NCBI GenBank assembly: GCA_910588235.1
Contig: CAJUOQ010000014.1
Coordinates: 1 to 50,849, forward strand
Direction of reading: 5' to 3'
DNA length: 50,849 bases
Source: an uncultured Atopostipes sp.
Lineage (GTDB): Bacteria > Bacillota > Bacilli > Lactobacillales > Carnobacteriaceae_A
Translations under genes and position numbers: made by a program
Shown: positions 34,854 to 43,317 of the stretch, in pieces
How the letters are laid out: each line of letters begins with the position of its first letter
Position numbering within the stretch: position 1 is the stretch's first letter
Notes under the pieces: model-generated
What the model was told of the DNA's origin: nothing
The model's database searches: none
What the model saw: the letters and a program-made list of their open reading frames with translations, nothing else

Positions 34854-35037
34854 AATCATAACGATTTGCGTGTTTGCGCATAGATTGTACGGAAATACAT
34901 ACGAAGGATTTTATGCATTCAGTGTTGGAGATGGCAACAAGAAACAACACTTAAAGTTTTTTAGAATCCACGTATAAAAAGACAATGAACAAAAGAAATT
35001 AAAAATTAAGAAAATAGAAAAAGGAGTATATATATTA

Positions 35038-36711
35038 ATGAAACCAAATATAAAGAATAATGAGGTGGCTGTTTTTGCCTTAGGTGGACTAGATGAAGTA
35101 GGAAAAAACACTTATGGTATTCAGTTCCAAGATGAATTAATCATTATTGACGCTGGTATTAAATTCCCAGAAGATGATCTGTTGGGAATTGACTATGTCA
35201 TTCCTGATTATTCATATCTATTAGAAAACAAAGATAAAATTAAAGGACTATTTATTACCCATAGTCACGAAGACCATATCGGAGGTATCCCTTATTTATT
35301 AAAAGAATTAAACATTCCTGTTTACGGAAGTAAATTAGCGATTGCGATGATTCGAAATAAATTAAGCGAACACCGTTTACTACGCGATGCCAAGTTACAT
35401 GAAGTCACAGAAGATTCTGTGATCAAATTCCGTAAGTTATCTGTGCAATTTTTCCACACGAACCACAGTGTGGCTGAATCATTTGGAATTGCGGTTCAAA
35501 CCCCTTATGGTCACGTCGTTCAAACGGGTGACTTCAAGTTTGACTTTACACCGCCATTTGGTAAAGATGCCAACTTACAAAAGATGGCAAAGATTGGTGA
35601 AGAAGGTGTGATCACCCTTCTATCCGACAGTACAAACGCTGAAATTACTGGTTTTACTGATTCCGAACAAGTGGTGAATGAATCCATTAATGACTTAGTT
35701 GAAAATATTGATGGGCGTATTATTTTCGCTTCTTTCGCATCGAACTTATCTCGTATCCAGCAAGTGATCCGTGCTGCGCGATTATCTAATCGTAAAGTAG
35801 CTGTCTTCGGTCGAAGCATGATTAACGGAATTGAAATTGGTCGTGAGCTTGGTTATATCAAGGAAGACCCAAGTATCTTTATCGAAGCAAACGAAATTAA
35901 TGCTTATGAACCCCATGAAATTCTTATTTTATGTACGGGTTCTCAAGGGGAACCTTTTGCAGCGTTAAGTCGTATTGCAAATGGTACTCACCGACAAATT
36001 TCAATTATCCCTGGCGATACCGTTATTTTCTCAAGCTCCCCAATTCCTGGAAACACGAATTCAGTGAATAATTTAATTAACTCTTTATCTGAAGCTGGAG
36101 CAAATATCGTTCATGGTAAAATCAATAACATCCATACTTCGGGTCACGGCGCGCAACAAGAATTGAAATTAATGCTACGTTTAATGAAACCGAAGTTTTT
36201 CGTGCCGATCCACGGTGAACGCCGTATGCAGCACGAGCATCAAGAATTAGCGGTGCAAACAGGTGTTAAAGAAGAAAATACCTTTATTTTAGATAATGGA
36301 GAAATCTTAGCTTTCACTGAAGAGTACGCTCGTCGTGCCGGTGATTTCAATGCACAAGACGTCTATATTGATGGTAAAGGAATTGGCGATATTGGTAACG
36401 TCGTTTTACGTGACCGTCGTGTCTTGTCGAACAACGGCCTTGTCGTCGTCGTCGCAACCATTGATAAAAACAAACGTAAAATCTTGGCAGGTCCTGATAT
36501 TATTTCTCGTGGATTTATTTATATGCGAGAATCCGGTGACCTCATCCGTAGTGCACAAGCTGTAGCTGAAAAAAGTATTCAACATTCATTTGGCTACAAA
36601 CAAATCAATGAGTATAAATTACGAAATGATTTAATTGAAGACTTGAAGAAATTCCTATATACAGAAACAGAACGTCGACCAATGATACTACCGGTTGTCT
36701 TAACTAAATAA
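35038..36711 (+). CDS. rnjA: Ribonuclease J (RNase J1 type)
   Basis: RNase J is a 5'-to-3' exoribonuclease and endonuclease central to mRNA decay and rRNA maturation in Firmicutes. The 557-residue protein has the beta-lactamase metal motif HSHEDH (75-80), a beta-CASP domain with SFASNLSRIQQVI and FGRSM, and HTSGHGAQQEL in the CASP motifs, with a C-terminal domain containing LYTETERRPMILPVV. The N-terminus (AVFALGGLDEVGKNTYGIQF) matches RNase J1 more closely than J2. AAGGAG precedes the ATG. It is monocistronic and followed by a strong terminator. Confidence 0.96.
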   Translation: MKPNIKNNEVAVFALGGLDEVGKNTYGIQFQDELIIIDAGIKFPEDDLLGIDYVIPDYSYLLENKDKIKGLFITHSHEDHIGGIPYLLKELNIPVYGSKLAIAMIRNKLSEHRLLRDAKLHEVTEDSVIKFRKLSVQFFHTNHSVAESFGIAVQTPYGHVVQTGDFKFDFTPPFGKDANLQKMAKIGEEGVITLLSDSTNAEITGFTDSEQVVNESINDLVENIDGRIIFASFASNLSRIQQVIRAARLSNRKVAVFGRSMINGIEIGRELGYIKEDPSIFIEANEINAYEPHEILILCTGSQGEPFAALSRIANGTHRQISIIPGDTVIFSSSPIPGNTNSVNNLINSLSEAGANIVHGKINNIHTSGHGAQQELKLMLRLMKPKFFVPIHGERRMQHEHQELAVQTGVKEENTFILDNGEILAFTEEYARRAGDFNAQDVYIDGKGIGDIGNVVLRDRRVLSNNGLVVVVATIDKNKRKILAGPDIISRGFIYMRESGDLIRSAQAVAEKSIQHSFGYKQINEYKLRNDLIEDLKKFLYTETERRPMILPVVLTK

Positions 36712-36727
36712 TCAATAAATATTTTAT

Positions 36728-36777
36728 AAAAGCAGCTCCCAATAGATGAAAAATCATCACGGGAGCTGCTTTTTTTA
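36728..36777 (+). terminator. Terminator of rnjA
   Basis: AAAAGCAGCTCCC and GGGAGCTGCTTTT, 13 bp, followed by TTT. Confidence 0.92.
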
Positions 36778-37012
36778 TTGCTATTTTGAACATTTAGGAA
36801 CTTTCGTCATTCTGATTACCGAAAAAGAACTCGTGAGTACGTATTCAATATTCAATACCATAACCATGTGGCCTATGGTGCCGAATGTCATCTTCATCCG
36901 GACGAGCGAACCTTCCGTGAGCACGAAAAGCTTTTACGACTCACCGGGACGAGTGCTTCCGAGCACGCTTTTTACTTTCGCTTCCTCGAGCTCATCCTTC
37001 CCTTTAAAGCAC
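36778..37012. other. Non-coding segment, locally GC-richer, with degenerate duplications
   Basis: No gene with a ribosome binding site and plausible product is seen. Around 36897-36980 the sequence is richer in G and C than its surroundings. It shows two related blocks starting GGACGAG and ending in GAGCACG before a TTTTAC run, plus a GTGCTTCCGAGCAC hairpin. It may be a decayed gene or repeat. Confidence 0.35.
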
Positions 37013-37043
37013 AAAAAAGAGGCTTATAACAGCCTCTTTTTTT
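37013..37043. terminator. Terminator of liaFSR
   Basis: AAAAAAGAGGCT and AGCCTCTTTTTT, symmetrical and able to work on both strands. It overlaps the end of liaR. Confidence 0.92.
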
Positions 37044-37677
37044 ATTGATTGACAATATTATGTTTAAAAGCATAGATCGTCGCTTGTGTGCGGTCAGACA
37101 CTTCTAATTTTGATAAAATGTTGGAAACATGGGTTTTGACGGTCTTTAACGTAATATATAATTCTTCGGCAATCTCTTGGTTCGAAAGCCCATCTGCGAT
37201 TAAGCGAAGAACTTCTAACTCACGTCTGGTTAAATCTTCGTGGAGATTCATACGATAACCATTGTCTTCATTTTCTTGGATCTTTTTAGACACTTCTTCT
37301 TCAATAATGGCTTCCCCTGAGTGCGTGCGCCGAATAGCATCCGCAATGTCGCTTGCTGAAGAAGTTTTTAATAAATAACCACTTGCGCCGGCTTCCATAG
37401 CGGGATAGACTTTTTCATCATCAATAAAACTGGTCAAAATTAATATTTTTGCTTCAGGCCATTCTTCAAGGATGACTTTTGTCGCTTCAATCCCATCCAT
37501 GACGTCCATGACTAAATCCATCAAAATAACATCGGGTTTCGCTGCTAAAGACATCTTCACGCCTTCAGCGCCATCCTCTGCTTCTCCGATGACTTCGATA
37601 TCTTTTAATACAGAGAAATATGAAGTCAATCCTAAGCGCACCATTTCGTGATCATCCACAATTAATAATTTTATCAT
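37042..37677 (-). CDS. liaR: Response regulator LiaR/VraR family
   Basis: LiaR is the DNA-binding partner of LiaS in cell-envelope stress response. The 211-residue protein has a receiver domain with DDHEMVRLG and the phosphorylated Asp in VILMDLVMD (about 54), then a LuxR-type helix-turn-helix containing LTRRELEVLRLIADGLSNQE and LKTVKTHVSNILSKL. It starts three bases after the liaS stop codon. The gene order liaF-liaS-liaR supports the assignment. Confidence 0.95.
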   Translation of the reverse strand: MIKLLIVDDHEMVRLGLTSYFSVLKDIEVIGEAEDGAEGVKMSLAAKPDVILMDLVMDVMDGIEATKVILEEWPEAKILILTSFIDDEKVYPAMEAGASGYLLKTSSASDIADAIRRTHSGEAIIEEEVSKKIQENEDNGYRMNLHEDLTRRELEVLRLIADGLSNQEIAEELYITLKTVKTHVSNILSKLEVSDRTQATIYAFKHNIVNQ

Positions 37678-37680
37678 TTG

Positions 37681-38736
37681 CTATCCCCCTGTAATTAAAG
37701 GAACGCGCAGTTCAATACTCGTTCCTTGGTCTGGAAATGAAATAATCCGGACATTGCCACCTAAACCTGCGATCCGTTCGCGAATATTCCGTAAACCAAA
37801 GCCACTATTCTGTTTCTCTTCCATATCAAAACCTGAACCATCATCAATAAAACGTAACTGATAATAATCTTCAGATTTTTTAAAAAACACTTCTAACTCA
37901 TCCGCATCGGAATGACGTAAGACATTTGACAAAAGCTCTTGAATAATCCGAAACAAATGATCTTCAACAACATCGGTGAGCTTAATATCATCGATTTCAT
38001 GCGTAATTGTAATCGGGACTTTTGATTTTAATTCATCGAGTAACTGTTCGATTCCCTTCTTCAACGAGCGCCCATCGAGTTGTGTCGGTCGTAAATGAAG
38101 CAGGAGTGCACGCATTTCAGATTGGGCATCCCCAATAATATTTCCGATTAGATCCACTTGAGCTTGTAAATGTTCCGGCAATTCATCCGCTTCCGCTTGA
38201 ATCGTCGATAACAACATCGCCGCCGCAAATAATTGCTGGCTGACGGAATCATGTAATTCTCGAGCGATGCGATGACGTTCTTCTTCTAATATTTCTTCTT
38301 TTGTTTCACCCTGCATCGTGGCCGCTTGTTGTGCCGCGCTCACTGCTTCTTCGGAAATTAACATCATTTTCTCGTGCAATTGTAAAAATTCCCGGTCTAT
38401 CCGTTCATTAATTTGAATCGGTGTTTCATCGGAAAACATATTCAGAAAAATACGGGCGGAATACTGCCCTTCATTTAACATTTTTAAAGCATCTTCTACT
38501 TTTTTCGTTTTCTTCCGTTCAAATATTTTTAAATAAGAAAAGAATGAAAAGGCCGTCACTAAAGCAAAGAATAATAAATAAAAGAACAACGGAAAATAAG
38601 AAAAATGTCTTTCAAAAAATACCACATACCATGATTCTTCCGTGAAACTTACAAGAATAAAAAGCGCGAGGAAGAAGTAAAGACTAAAAGCTGCTATAAA
38701 ATAAAGGAAAAAATCTCGTAGCGTCTTTTTTCTCAT
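37681..38736 (-). CDS. liaS: Sensor histidine kinase LiaS/VraS family
   Basis: The membrane kinase of the envelope-stress pathway. The 351-residue protein has two membrane segments near the N-terminus (about 10-32 and 43-68) joined by a very short outer loop, a HisKA_3 dimerisation domain with RIARELHDSVSQQLF (phosphorylated His about 160), and an ATPase domain with QELLSNVLRHSDADE and DDGSGFD. It overlaps liaF by four bases (ATGA), so translation is coupled. Confidence 0.95.
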   Translation of the reverse strand: MRKKTLRDFFLYFIAAFSLYFFLALFILVSFTEESWYVVFFERHFSYFPLFFYLLFFALVTAFSFFSYLKIFERKKTKKVEDALKMLNEGQYSARIFLNMFSDETPIQINERIDREFLQLHEKMMLISEEAVSAAQQAATMQGETKEEILEEERHRIARELHDSVSQQLFAAAMLLSTIQAEADELPEHLQAQVDLIGNIIGDAQSEMRALLLHLRPTQLDGRSLKKGIEQLLDELKSKVPITITHEIDDIKLTDVVEDHLFRIIQELLSNVLRHSDADELEVFFKKSEDYYQLRFIDDGSGFDMEEKQNSGFGLRNIRERIAGLGGNVRIISFPDQGTSIELRVPLITGG

Positions 38737-39467
38737 AAGAAAATCACCTCGACCTCACCAACAAGAACGTTCGCGACCAGTTTAATTTTTCGCGGGTTCG
38801 TATCATAACGTTCCGAGCGCCATTTAAACGTTTCATTGCGCAAGTCGATCTCTTCTTGATCGATTTTCAACTCACCCAATAACAAACTAATATCTAACGA
38901 GATACTAACTTCTTTCGGGACTAAAATTTTTACATTCCCAAAGCCATGACGAATCATAATGATATTTTGCGCTTTAGGCAAAATCGTATTCCCTAAATCA
39001 AAAACGGTGTCCCCAATAAATTTCGTGAAATTTAAGTCATCCCAGCTATAAATCGCATTCGTTGTCTCTGAGTCATTTCCAATCCAACGATTACGAACAA
39101 TTCTTGGAGTGTTCTGGCCTCTTTGATTAAATTGGACCATGACAAATTCTTTTTCTTGCCCGGAGTTTTTCTTGTTCGTTAAAGCTTCACGTAACGTTTG
39201 GAATAGCTGTGGAAATTCACCGATGAATAACATTAAAATAACCACAAGAAATAATAACGCGACGCGACTTGTCAATAAGGCAAAAATTAAGGCCCCGACA
39301 CCGACCAATAATAATATATTTTGTTTACTGTCATCTACTTGGCTTCGCACCAATAAGGCAATGATTCCCACCCCTGTCATAAAAACAGAGAAGCTATTAT
39401 TTAATAACTCGTACACCATAACAATGCCTAAAATACCCAGTAGGATAACAAGCCAACGTTTATTCAT
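38733..39467 (-). CDS. liaF: Cell-wall-active antibiotics response protein LiaF
   Basis: LiaF is a membrane protein that holds LiaS inactive until the envelope is stressed. The 244-residue protein has about four short N-terminal membrane helices (about 1-90), a linker, and the conserved C-terminal domain with VFDLGNTILPKAQNIIMIRH and GNVKILVPKEVSISLDIS. The ATG at 39467 (MNKRWLV) is chosen because AGGAGG lies seven bases upstream; the ATG seven codons earlier lacks a site. It is the first gene of liaFSR. A possible -10 TATACT lies just upstream. Confidence 0.93.
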   Translation of the reverse strand: MNKRWLVILLGILGIVMVYELLNNSFSVFMTGVGIIALLVRSQVDDSKQNILLLVGVGALIFALLTSRVALLFLVVILMLFIGEFPQLFQTLREALTNKKNSGQEKEFVMVQFNQRGQNTPRIVRNRWIGNDSETTNAIYSWDDLNFTKFIGDTVFDLGNTILPKAQNIIMIRHGFGNVKILVPKEVSISLDISLLLGELKIDQEEIDLRNETFKWRSERYDTNPRKIKLVANVLVGEVEVIFL

Positions 39468-39562
39468 AAAATTCCTCCTGGTTTTCATATTCTTCTTTAT
39501 AAGTATACTTAATATTTTAAAAGCTTGCAGCCATTTTTCGAAAAATCAGCCGCAAGACCGAT

Positions 39563-39594
39563 TAAAAAAGGACAAAACCTACGCGGCCTTGTCC
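39563..39594 (-). terminator. Terminator of greA
   Basis: On the minus strand AGGACAAGGCC pairs with GGTTTTGTCCT (two wobbles) around GCGTA, followed by TTTTTT. Confidence 0.88.
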
Positions 39595-39614
39595 TGTTTG
39601 TGATTATTTATTTT

Positions 39615-40088
39615 TTATTGAACGCTTAAAATTTCTACTTCCATATGGCCACCAGGTGTTTCAATTGAAACTTGATCGCCTTCTGCTTTACCAATTAATG
39701 CTTTTGCGATCGGTGATTCGTTAGAAATTTTCCCTTCAAATGGATCCGCTTCAGCAGCTCCCACGATCGTATATTCTTCTTCATAGCCATCTGGTAGCTC
39801 TTTGAAAAGAACTGTACGACCCAACGTAATTTCGCCTTCTTCAAAATCATTCACATCAATGATTTCAGCATGTTGGATCATGTTTTCTATTTTTTGAATA
39901 CGACCTTCAACGAAAGCTTGTTCTTCACGTGCAGATTCATATTCTGAGTTTTCCGATAAGTCTCCAAAGCCGCGCGCAATTTTAATACGCTCAACAACTT
40001 CTTTTCGTTTCGTTGTTTTTAATTCATTTAATTCATCTTCTAGTTTATCTTTACCTTCAGCTGTCATTGGATATTTTTTTTCATTCAT
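39615..40088 (-). CDS. greA: Transcription elongation factor GreA
   Basis: GreA rescues backtracked RNA polymerase by stimulating transcript cleavage. The 157-residue protein has the N-terminal coiled coil with the acidic tip GFGDLSENSEYESAREEQAF (DLSENSEY) and the C-terminal FKBP-like domain ending IETPGGHMEVEIL. The length is normal. GGAGC precedes the ATG. In many Firmicutes it follows mltG and udk, as here, but terminators separate the three genes. Confidence 0.97.
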   Translation of the reverse strand: MNEKKYPMTAEGKDKLEDELNELKTTKRKEVVERIKIARGFGDLSENSEYESAREEQAFVEGRIQKIENMIQHAEIIDVNDFEEGEITLGRTVLFKELPDGYEEEYTIVGAAEADPFEGKISNESPIAKALIGKAEGDQVSIETPGGHMEVEILSVQ

Positions 40089-40146
40089 TATGATTGCTCC
40101 TAATTTTTTGTTTGTATAAAAACATATTTTGATTATAAAAATGATA

Positions 40147-40176
40147 TAATGATGCCACCTCTAAGTGACATCATTA
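40147..40176. terminator. Hairpin between udk and greA, probable udk terminator
   Basis: TAATGATG and CATCATTA arms with an inner CAC/GTG pair. T-rich sequence follows on both sides, so it may terminate udk. Confidence 0.6.
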
Positions 40177-40245
40177 ATATTTTTTTATTACCGAGTTTTT
40201 TATGTTATCAAGATAACACGAATTTTCTAAAATGTAAAGGCTATT

Positions 40246-40905
40246 TTATACTCCATTTCGTCCATCCATTGCTGCTCGTTCATGGAAAATCATCCGAATT
40301 TTGGTAATGACTAAATCGATGGCGACTTGGTTATGCCCACCTTCAGGGATAATAATATCCGCATATTTTTTCGACGGTTCCACGAATTGCTCATGCATTT
40401 CACGGACGACAGATAAATATTGGTCGATCACATTATCAAGGGCACGTCCTCGCTCTTTAATGTCTCTTTCAATACGGCGAATAATACGTAAGTCAGCGGC
40501 CGTATCGACATAAATTTTGATATCCATGAGATCCCGTAAACGTTTATCTTCTAAAATCAAAATACCTTCTACGATAATAACGTCTTGAGGTTTGACGTGG
40601 ATGGTTTCATCACTACGAGTATGCCTCGTATAATCATAAACCGGCACTTCGATACTCTCGTTATTTTGAAGTTTTGTTAGATGTTCAACTAATAAGTCTG
40701 TATCAAAGGCAAAGGGATGATCATAGTTGGTCTCTAGACGTTGTTCAAAAGGAATATCACTTTGATCACGATAGTAAGAATCATGTTCAATCATGACAAT
40801 GGATTTCCCTGAGAAATAGTCATAGATTTTATTACAGACGGTTGTTTTCCCACTGCCTGAACCACCGGCTACTCCAATAATAACTGGCTTATGCTGTGTA
40901 TTCAT
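40246..40905 (-). CDS. udk: Uridine kinase
   Basis: Udk phosphorylates uridine and cytidine in pyrimidine salvage. The 219-residue protein has the P-loop GGSGSGKT (14-21), the substrate segment EHDSYYRDQSDIPFEQR, NYDHPFAFD, and VIVEGILILED. The C-terminal VEPSKKYADIIIPEGGHN is typical. The length matches the family. Confidence 0.96.
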   Translation of the reverse strand: MNTQHKPVIIGVAGGSGSGKTTVCNKIYDYFSGKSIVMIEHDSYYRDQSDIPFEQRLETNYDHPFAFDTDLLVEHLTKLQNNESIEVPVYDYTRHTRSDETIHVKPQDVIIVEGILILEDKRLRDLMDIKIYVDTAADLRIIRRIERDIKERGRALDNVIDQYLSVVREMHEQFVEPSKKYADIIIPEGGHNQVAIDLVITKIRMIFHERAAMDGRNGV

Positions 40906-40943
40906 TGGTTTTCCTCTTTCTATTTCAAATTCTAATCATCAGA

Positions 40944-40976
40944 AAAGCATTGAGCGAGTACTTACTCTCAATGCTT
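40944..40976 (-). terminator. Terminator of mltG
   Basis: On the minus strand AAGCATTGAG pairs with CTCAATGCTT, followed by TTCT. It separates mltG from udk, although some readthrough is possible. Confidence 0.7.
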
Positions 40977-40982
40977 GTTTCT

Positions 40983-42077
40983 TTAATCGTTATTCCGTAA
41001 ATGTTCATTTTGATACTCAATGTGTTGATCGTATGTTTCTGAAAAGTATATATCGCCCGTTTCTAAATTCGCTAAAAAGTACATATAAGAGGTTTCTTCT
41101 GGATGGACCGCTGCCTCTATCGCGGACTCAGACGGACTATTGATCGGTCCTGGTCCTACACCCGCATACATATAAGTATTATAAGGGGAATCAACTTCTA
41201 AATCTTTGTAAGTGGTGCGTTCGCGGTGTTCGCCTAAAGCATAACTGACACTAGGGTCCGTTTGCAGTGGCATGTCTTCCGCGAGTCGGTTGTAAAACAC
41301 CCCTGAAATCAACTGACGATCTTCGTCTGTTGTTCCTTCTCGTTCAATATAAGAAGCTAAAGTCAACACCTCATGAACGTTTAGTTCACTGTCTTCGATC
41401 GCCTCATAATAAGGAAGCAGTGCTTGATCCATACGGGAGACCATTTGAGTGATCAGACTCTCAAGAGAAGTCTCTTCGAATACTTCATAAGTCGCCGGGA
41501 ATAAGTACCCTTCTAAAACATAGCGTGTCTCTGCCGTGGTTTCAAAAGTATCCGTCAAGAGCGCAGGATGTTTGGAAACAAGTTCTTCAATATAGGTTTC
41601 ATCTTGGACTTGTTCCATAAATTCATCCGCCGTGAAATCTGTATTCTCATCCACTCGTTCAGCAATTAATTCAATATCTACCCCTTCAGGCACGGTCACT
41701 CGGCCCACAGGTTCTTCCGAAATGGGCGTGCCACCTGCATTTAAGTACTCGATCATTTCTTCCATCGACATGGAAGGAGACATTAAATAATTGCCCGCTT
41801 GGAAATGATTATCTCCTTGAAAGCGAGTATAAAAATCAAAAATGAACGAACTACTAATTAAATCGTTCGTTTCTAAAATATCGGCAATATTTTTTCGATT
41901 AGAGCCGGTGGGAATTTCTATCTCCACCACTTCTTCACTATTTTCGTCGACGGGTTCTAAGCTGTTTTTTACATAAAAATAACCAGTCACCCCTAAAATA
42001 ACGGCCGCTACGACAAAGAGGGCCAGCATGCTAAGTAAAATCTTGCGCACTGTTTTTTTCTTTCGTGTTTCGTTCAA
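40983..42077 (-). CDS. mltG: Endolytic murein transglycosylase MltG
   Basis: MltG cuts nascent peptidoglycan strands at the membrane and helps set wall synthesis in Gram-positives. The 364-residue protein has a cytoplasmic basic start, one membrane helix (about 11-33), a LysM-like region (about 45-120) and the YceG catalytic domain, with catalytic Glu in LASYIEREGT (about 243). Conserved DPSVSYALG and YNTYMYAGVGPGPINSPS follow. The start is TTG, with AAAGGA nine bases upstream. Confidence 0.94.
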   Translation of the reverse strand: MNETRKKKTVRKILLSMLALFVVAAVILGVTGYFYVKNSLEPVDENSEEVVEIEIPTGSNRKNIADILETNDLISSSFIFDFYTRFQGDNHFQAGNYLMSPSMSMEEMIEYLNAGGTPISEEPVGRVTVPEGVDIELIAERVDENTDFTADEFMEQVQDETYIEELVSKHPALLTDTFETTAETRYVLEGYLFPATYEVFEETSLESLITQMVSRMDQALLPYYEAIEDSELNVHEVLTLASYIEREGTTDEDRQLISGVFYNRLAEDMPLQTDPSVSYALGEHRERTTYKDLEVDSPYNTYMYAGVGPGPINSPSESAIEAAVHPEETSYMYFLANLETGDIYFSETYDQHIEYQNEHLRNND

Positions 42078-42153
42078 ATCGCTCAGTCCTTTAATTTCAA
42101 CTCTTAAACAGTATACTTTATTCTTTAAAGAGTTGAAAGAAATTTAAATCGAA

Positions 42154-42181
42154 CAAAAAGGGTGGCACCCCACCCTTTTTC
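42154..42181. terminator. Terminator of the ireB-ruvX-DUF1292 operon
   Basis: AAAAAGGGTGG and CCACCCTTTTT form a very strong symmetrical stem between the DUF1292 stop and the mltG start. Confidence 0.92.
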
Positions 42182-42188
42182 CTTCGAT

Positions 42189-42485
42189 TTATTCTTCATC
42201 TTCAGCAATGAATGCTCCAAGAACTTCTTCGATCATGTCCCATTCTTCATCGGTTTCAATATCCGCTAATTGCCCTTCGAGATCTTCATTTGGATTTTCA
42301 TAACTAAATGCGTATAATTCAACTTCCTCTTCATCATCTGCAGTCGCAGGATAAACGAGGACATAGTTTTTATTAAAATCATCCGATTCAAAAGTTAGTA
42401 AGATTTGATAAAGTTCTTCATTACCGTCTTCATCTACTAATGTAATGTAATCGTCAGATGGTGTAACGTTCTGATCGTCTGCCAT
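42189..42485 (-). CDS. DUF1292 family protein (YrzB-like)
   Basis: A small, very acidic cytoplasmic protein of unknown function. The 98-residue sequence has the DUF1292 core ITLVDEDGNEELYQILLTFE and NKNYVLVYPA. It is the third gene of the conserved ireB-ruvX-yrzB operon, one base after ruvX. GGGAG precedes the ATG. The conservation of the operon is better evidence than any motif. Confidence 0.9.
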   Translation of the reverse strand: MADDQNVTPSDDYITLVDEDGNEELYQILLTFESDDFNKNYVLVYPATADDEEEVELYAFSYENPNEDLEGQLADIETDEEWDMIEEVLGAFIAEDEE

Positions 42486-42486
42486 T

Positions 42487-42927
42487 TTAAATATCTCCCT
42501 TCGCTTTTTCTTGTCGGTCTAAATAATTTTGTAGAATCATCATTGCAGCTATTTTATCAATGACTTTTTTTCGTTTGTTTCGTGAAACGTCGCCCTCTTC
42601 AATCATCATCCGATTGGCTTGAGCCGTTGTTAAACGTTCATCTTCGTATTCTACAGGAACAGCAAATTTTTCTATGACCAAATCCCCATATGCTTTCGAA
42701 GCTTCCGCTCGTTCACCTAGTGTACCATTCATATGTTTCGGTAAGCCAATAATGACTTTCTCTACTTCATATTCTTCTATGATAGCTCCTAAGCGTTCTA
42801 GACCAAATTCTTTTTTCGCTTCGTTAATAGGAATAATTTCTAAACCTTGAGCGGTCCAACCGAATGGATCACTAACGGCGACACCTACTGTTTTGGTGCC
42901 GACGTCTAGTCCTAAGATTCGGTTCAC
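42487..42927 (-). CDS. ruvX: Putative Holliday junction resolvase RuvX (YqgF)
   Basis: An RNase H-fold protein; the family has been linked to pre-16S rRNA processing and to Holliday junction cutting. The 146-residue protein has the fold start ILGLDVGTKTVGVAVSD with the first catalytic Asp, then KVIIGLPKHMNGTLG, YEDERLTTAQAN and the last catalytic region VIDKIAAMMILQNYL. The start is GTG and overlaps the ireB stop by four bases (GTGA), indicating coupling. Confidence 0.94.
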   Translation of the reverse strand: MNRILGLDVGTKTVGVAVSDPFGWTAQGLEIIPINEAKKEFGLERLGAIIEEYEVEKVIIGLPKHMNGTLGERAEASKAYGDLVIEKFAVPVEYEDERLTTAQANRMMIEEGDVSRNKRKKVIDKIAAMMILQNYLDRQEKAKGDI

Positions 42928-43184
42928 TGGCTGTCGCTCTCTAAATAATGTTTTAATAGCTCTTCTAAAACTTCGTCTCGTTCATAGCGACGAATAAGAT
43001 TTCGCGCATCATTGTGGCGCGGAATATATGCTGGATCTCCTGACAATAGATACCCAACGATTTGGTTAATCGGGTTGTAATCTTTTTCATCCAGTGCGTC
43101 ATACACGAGATGAAGCATCTTTGAAACTTCGTTTGAATCATTTTCTCGTCCATCAAAACGGACTGTACGTTCATCATTACTCAT
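42924..43184 (-). CDS. ireB: IreB family regulatory phosphoprotein
   Basis: IreB is a small substrate of the Ser/Thr kinase IreK and controls cephalosporin tolerance in Enterococcus. The 86-residue protein has the highly conserved segment NPINQIVGYLLSGDPAYIPR and ARNLIRRYERDEVLEELL. It has a Thr at position 7, near the site phosphorylated in E. faecalis (Thr4 or Thr7). GGGGAT precedes the ATG. It is the first gene of the operon with ruvX and the DUF1292 gene. Confidence 0.94.
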   Translation of the reverse strand: MSNDERTVRFDGRENDSNEVSKMLHLVYDALDEKDYNPINQIVGYLLSGDPAYIPRHNDARNLIRRYERDEVLEELLKHYLESDSQ

Positions 43185-43317
43185 TGATAATCCCCCATCT
43201 ATCTTCTTTTCTAAATTTTCTCATAACAATCTTACCGAAAAGCTCAATATTCTTCAATGGTTATTCAATGTATTCCCCATAATTATAACATACTTTCATC
43301 GTTCAATTGTCAAACTT

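Noticed and set aside
34860..35037. rpoY or another small gene directly before rnjA
   Set aside because: Frames here are short, lack good start signals and do not resemble the RNA polymerase epsilon subunit.
36746..37048. Plus-strand frame of 100 codons after rnjA
   Set aside because: It starts inside the rnjA terminator and ends in the liaR terminator, and it has no ribosome binding site.
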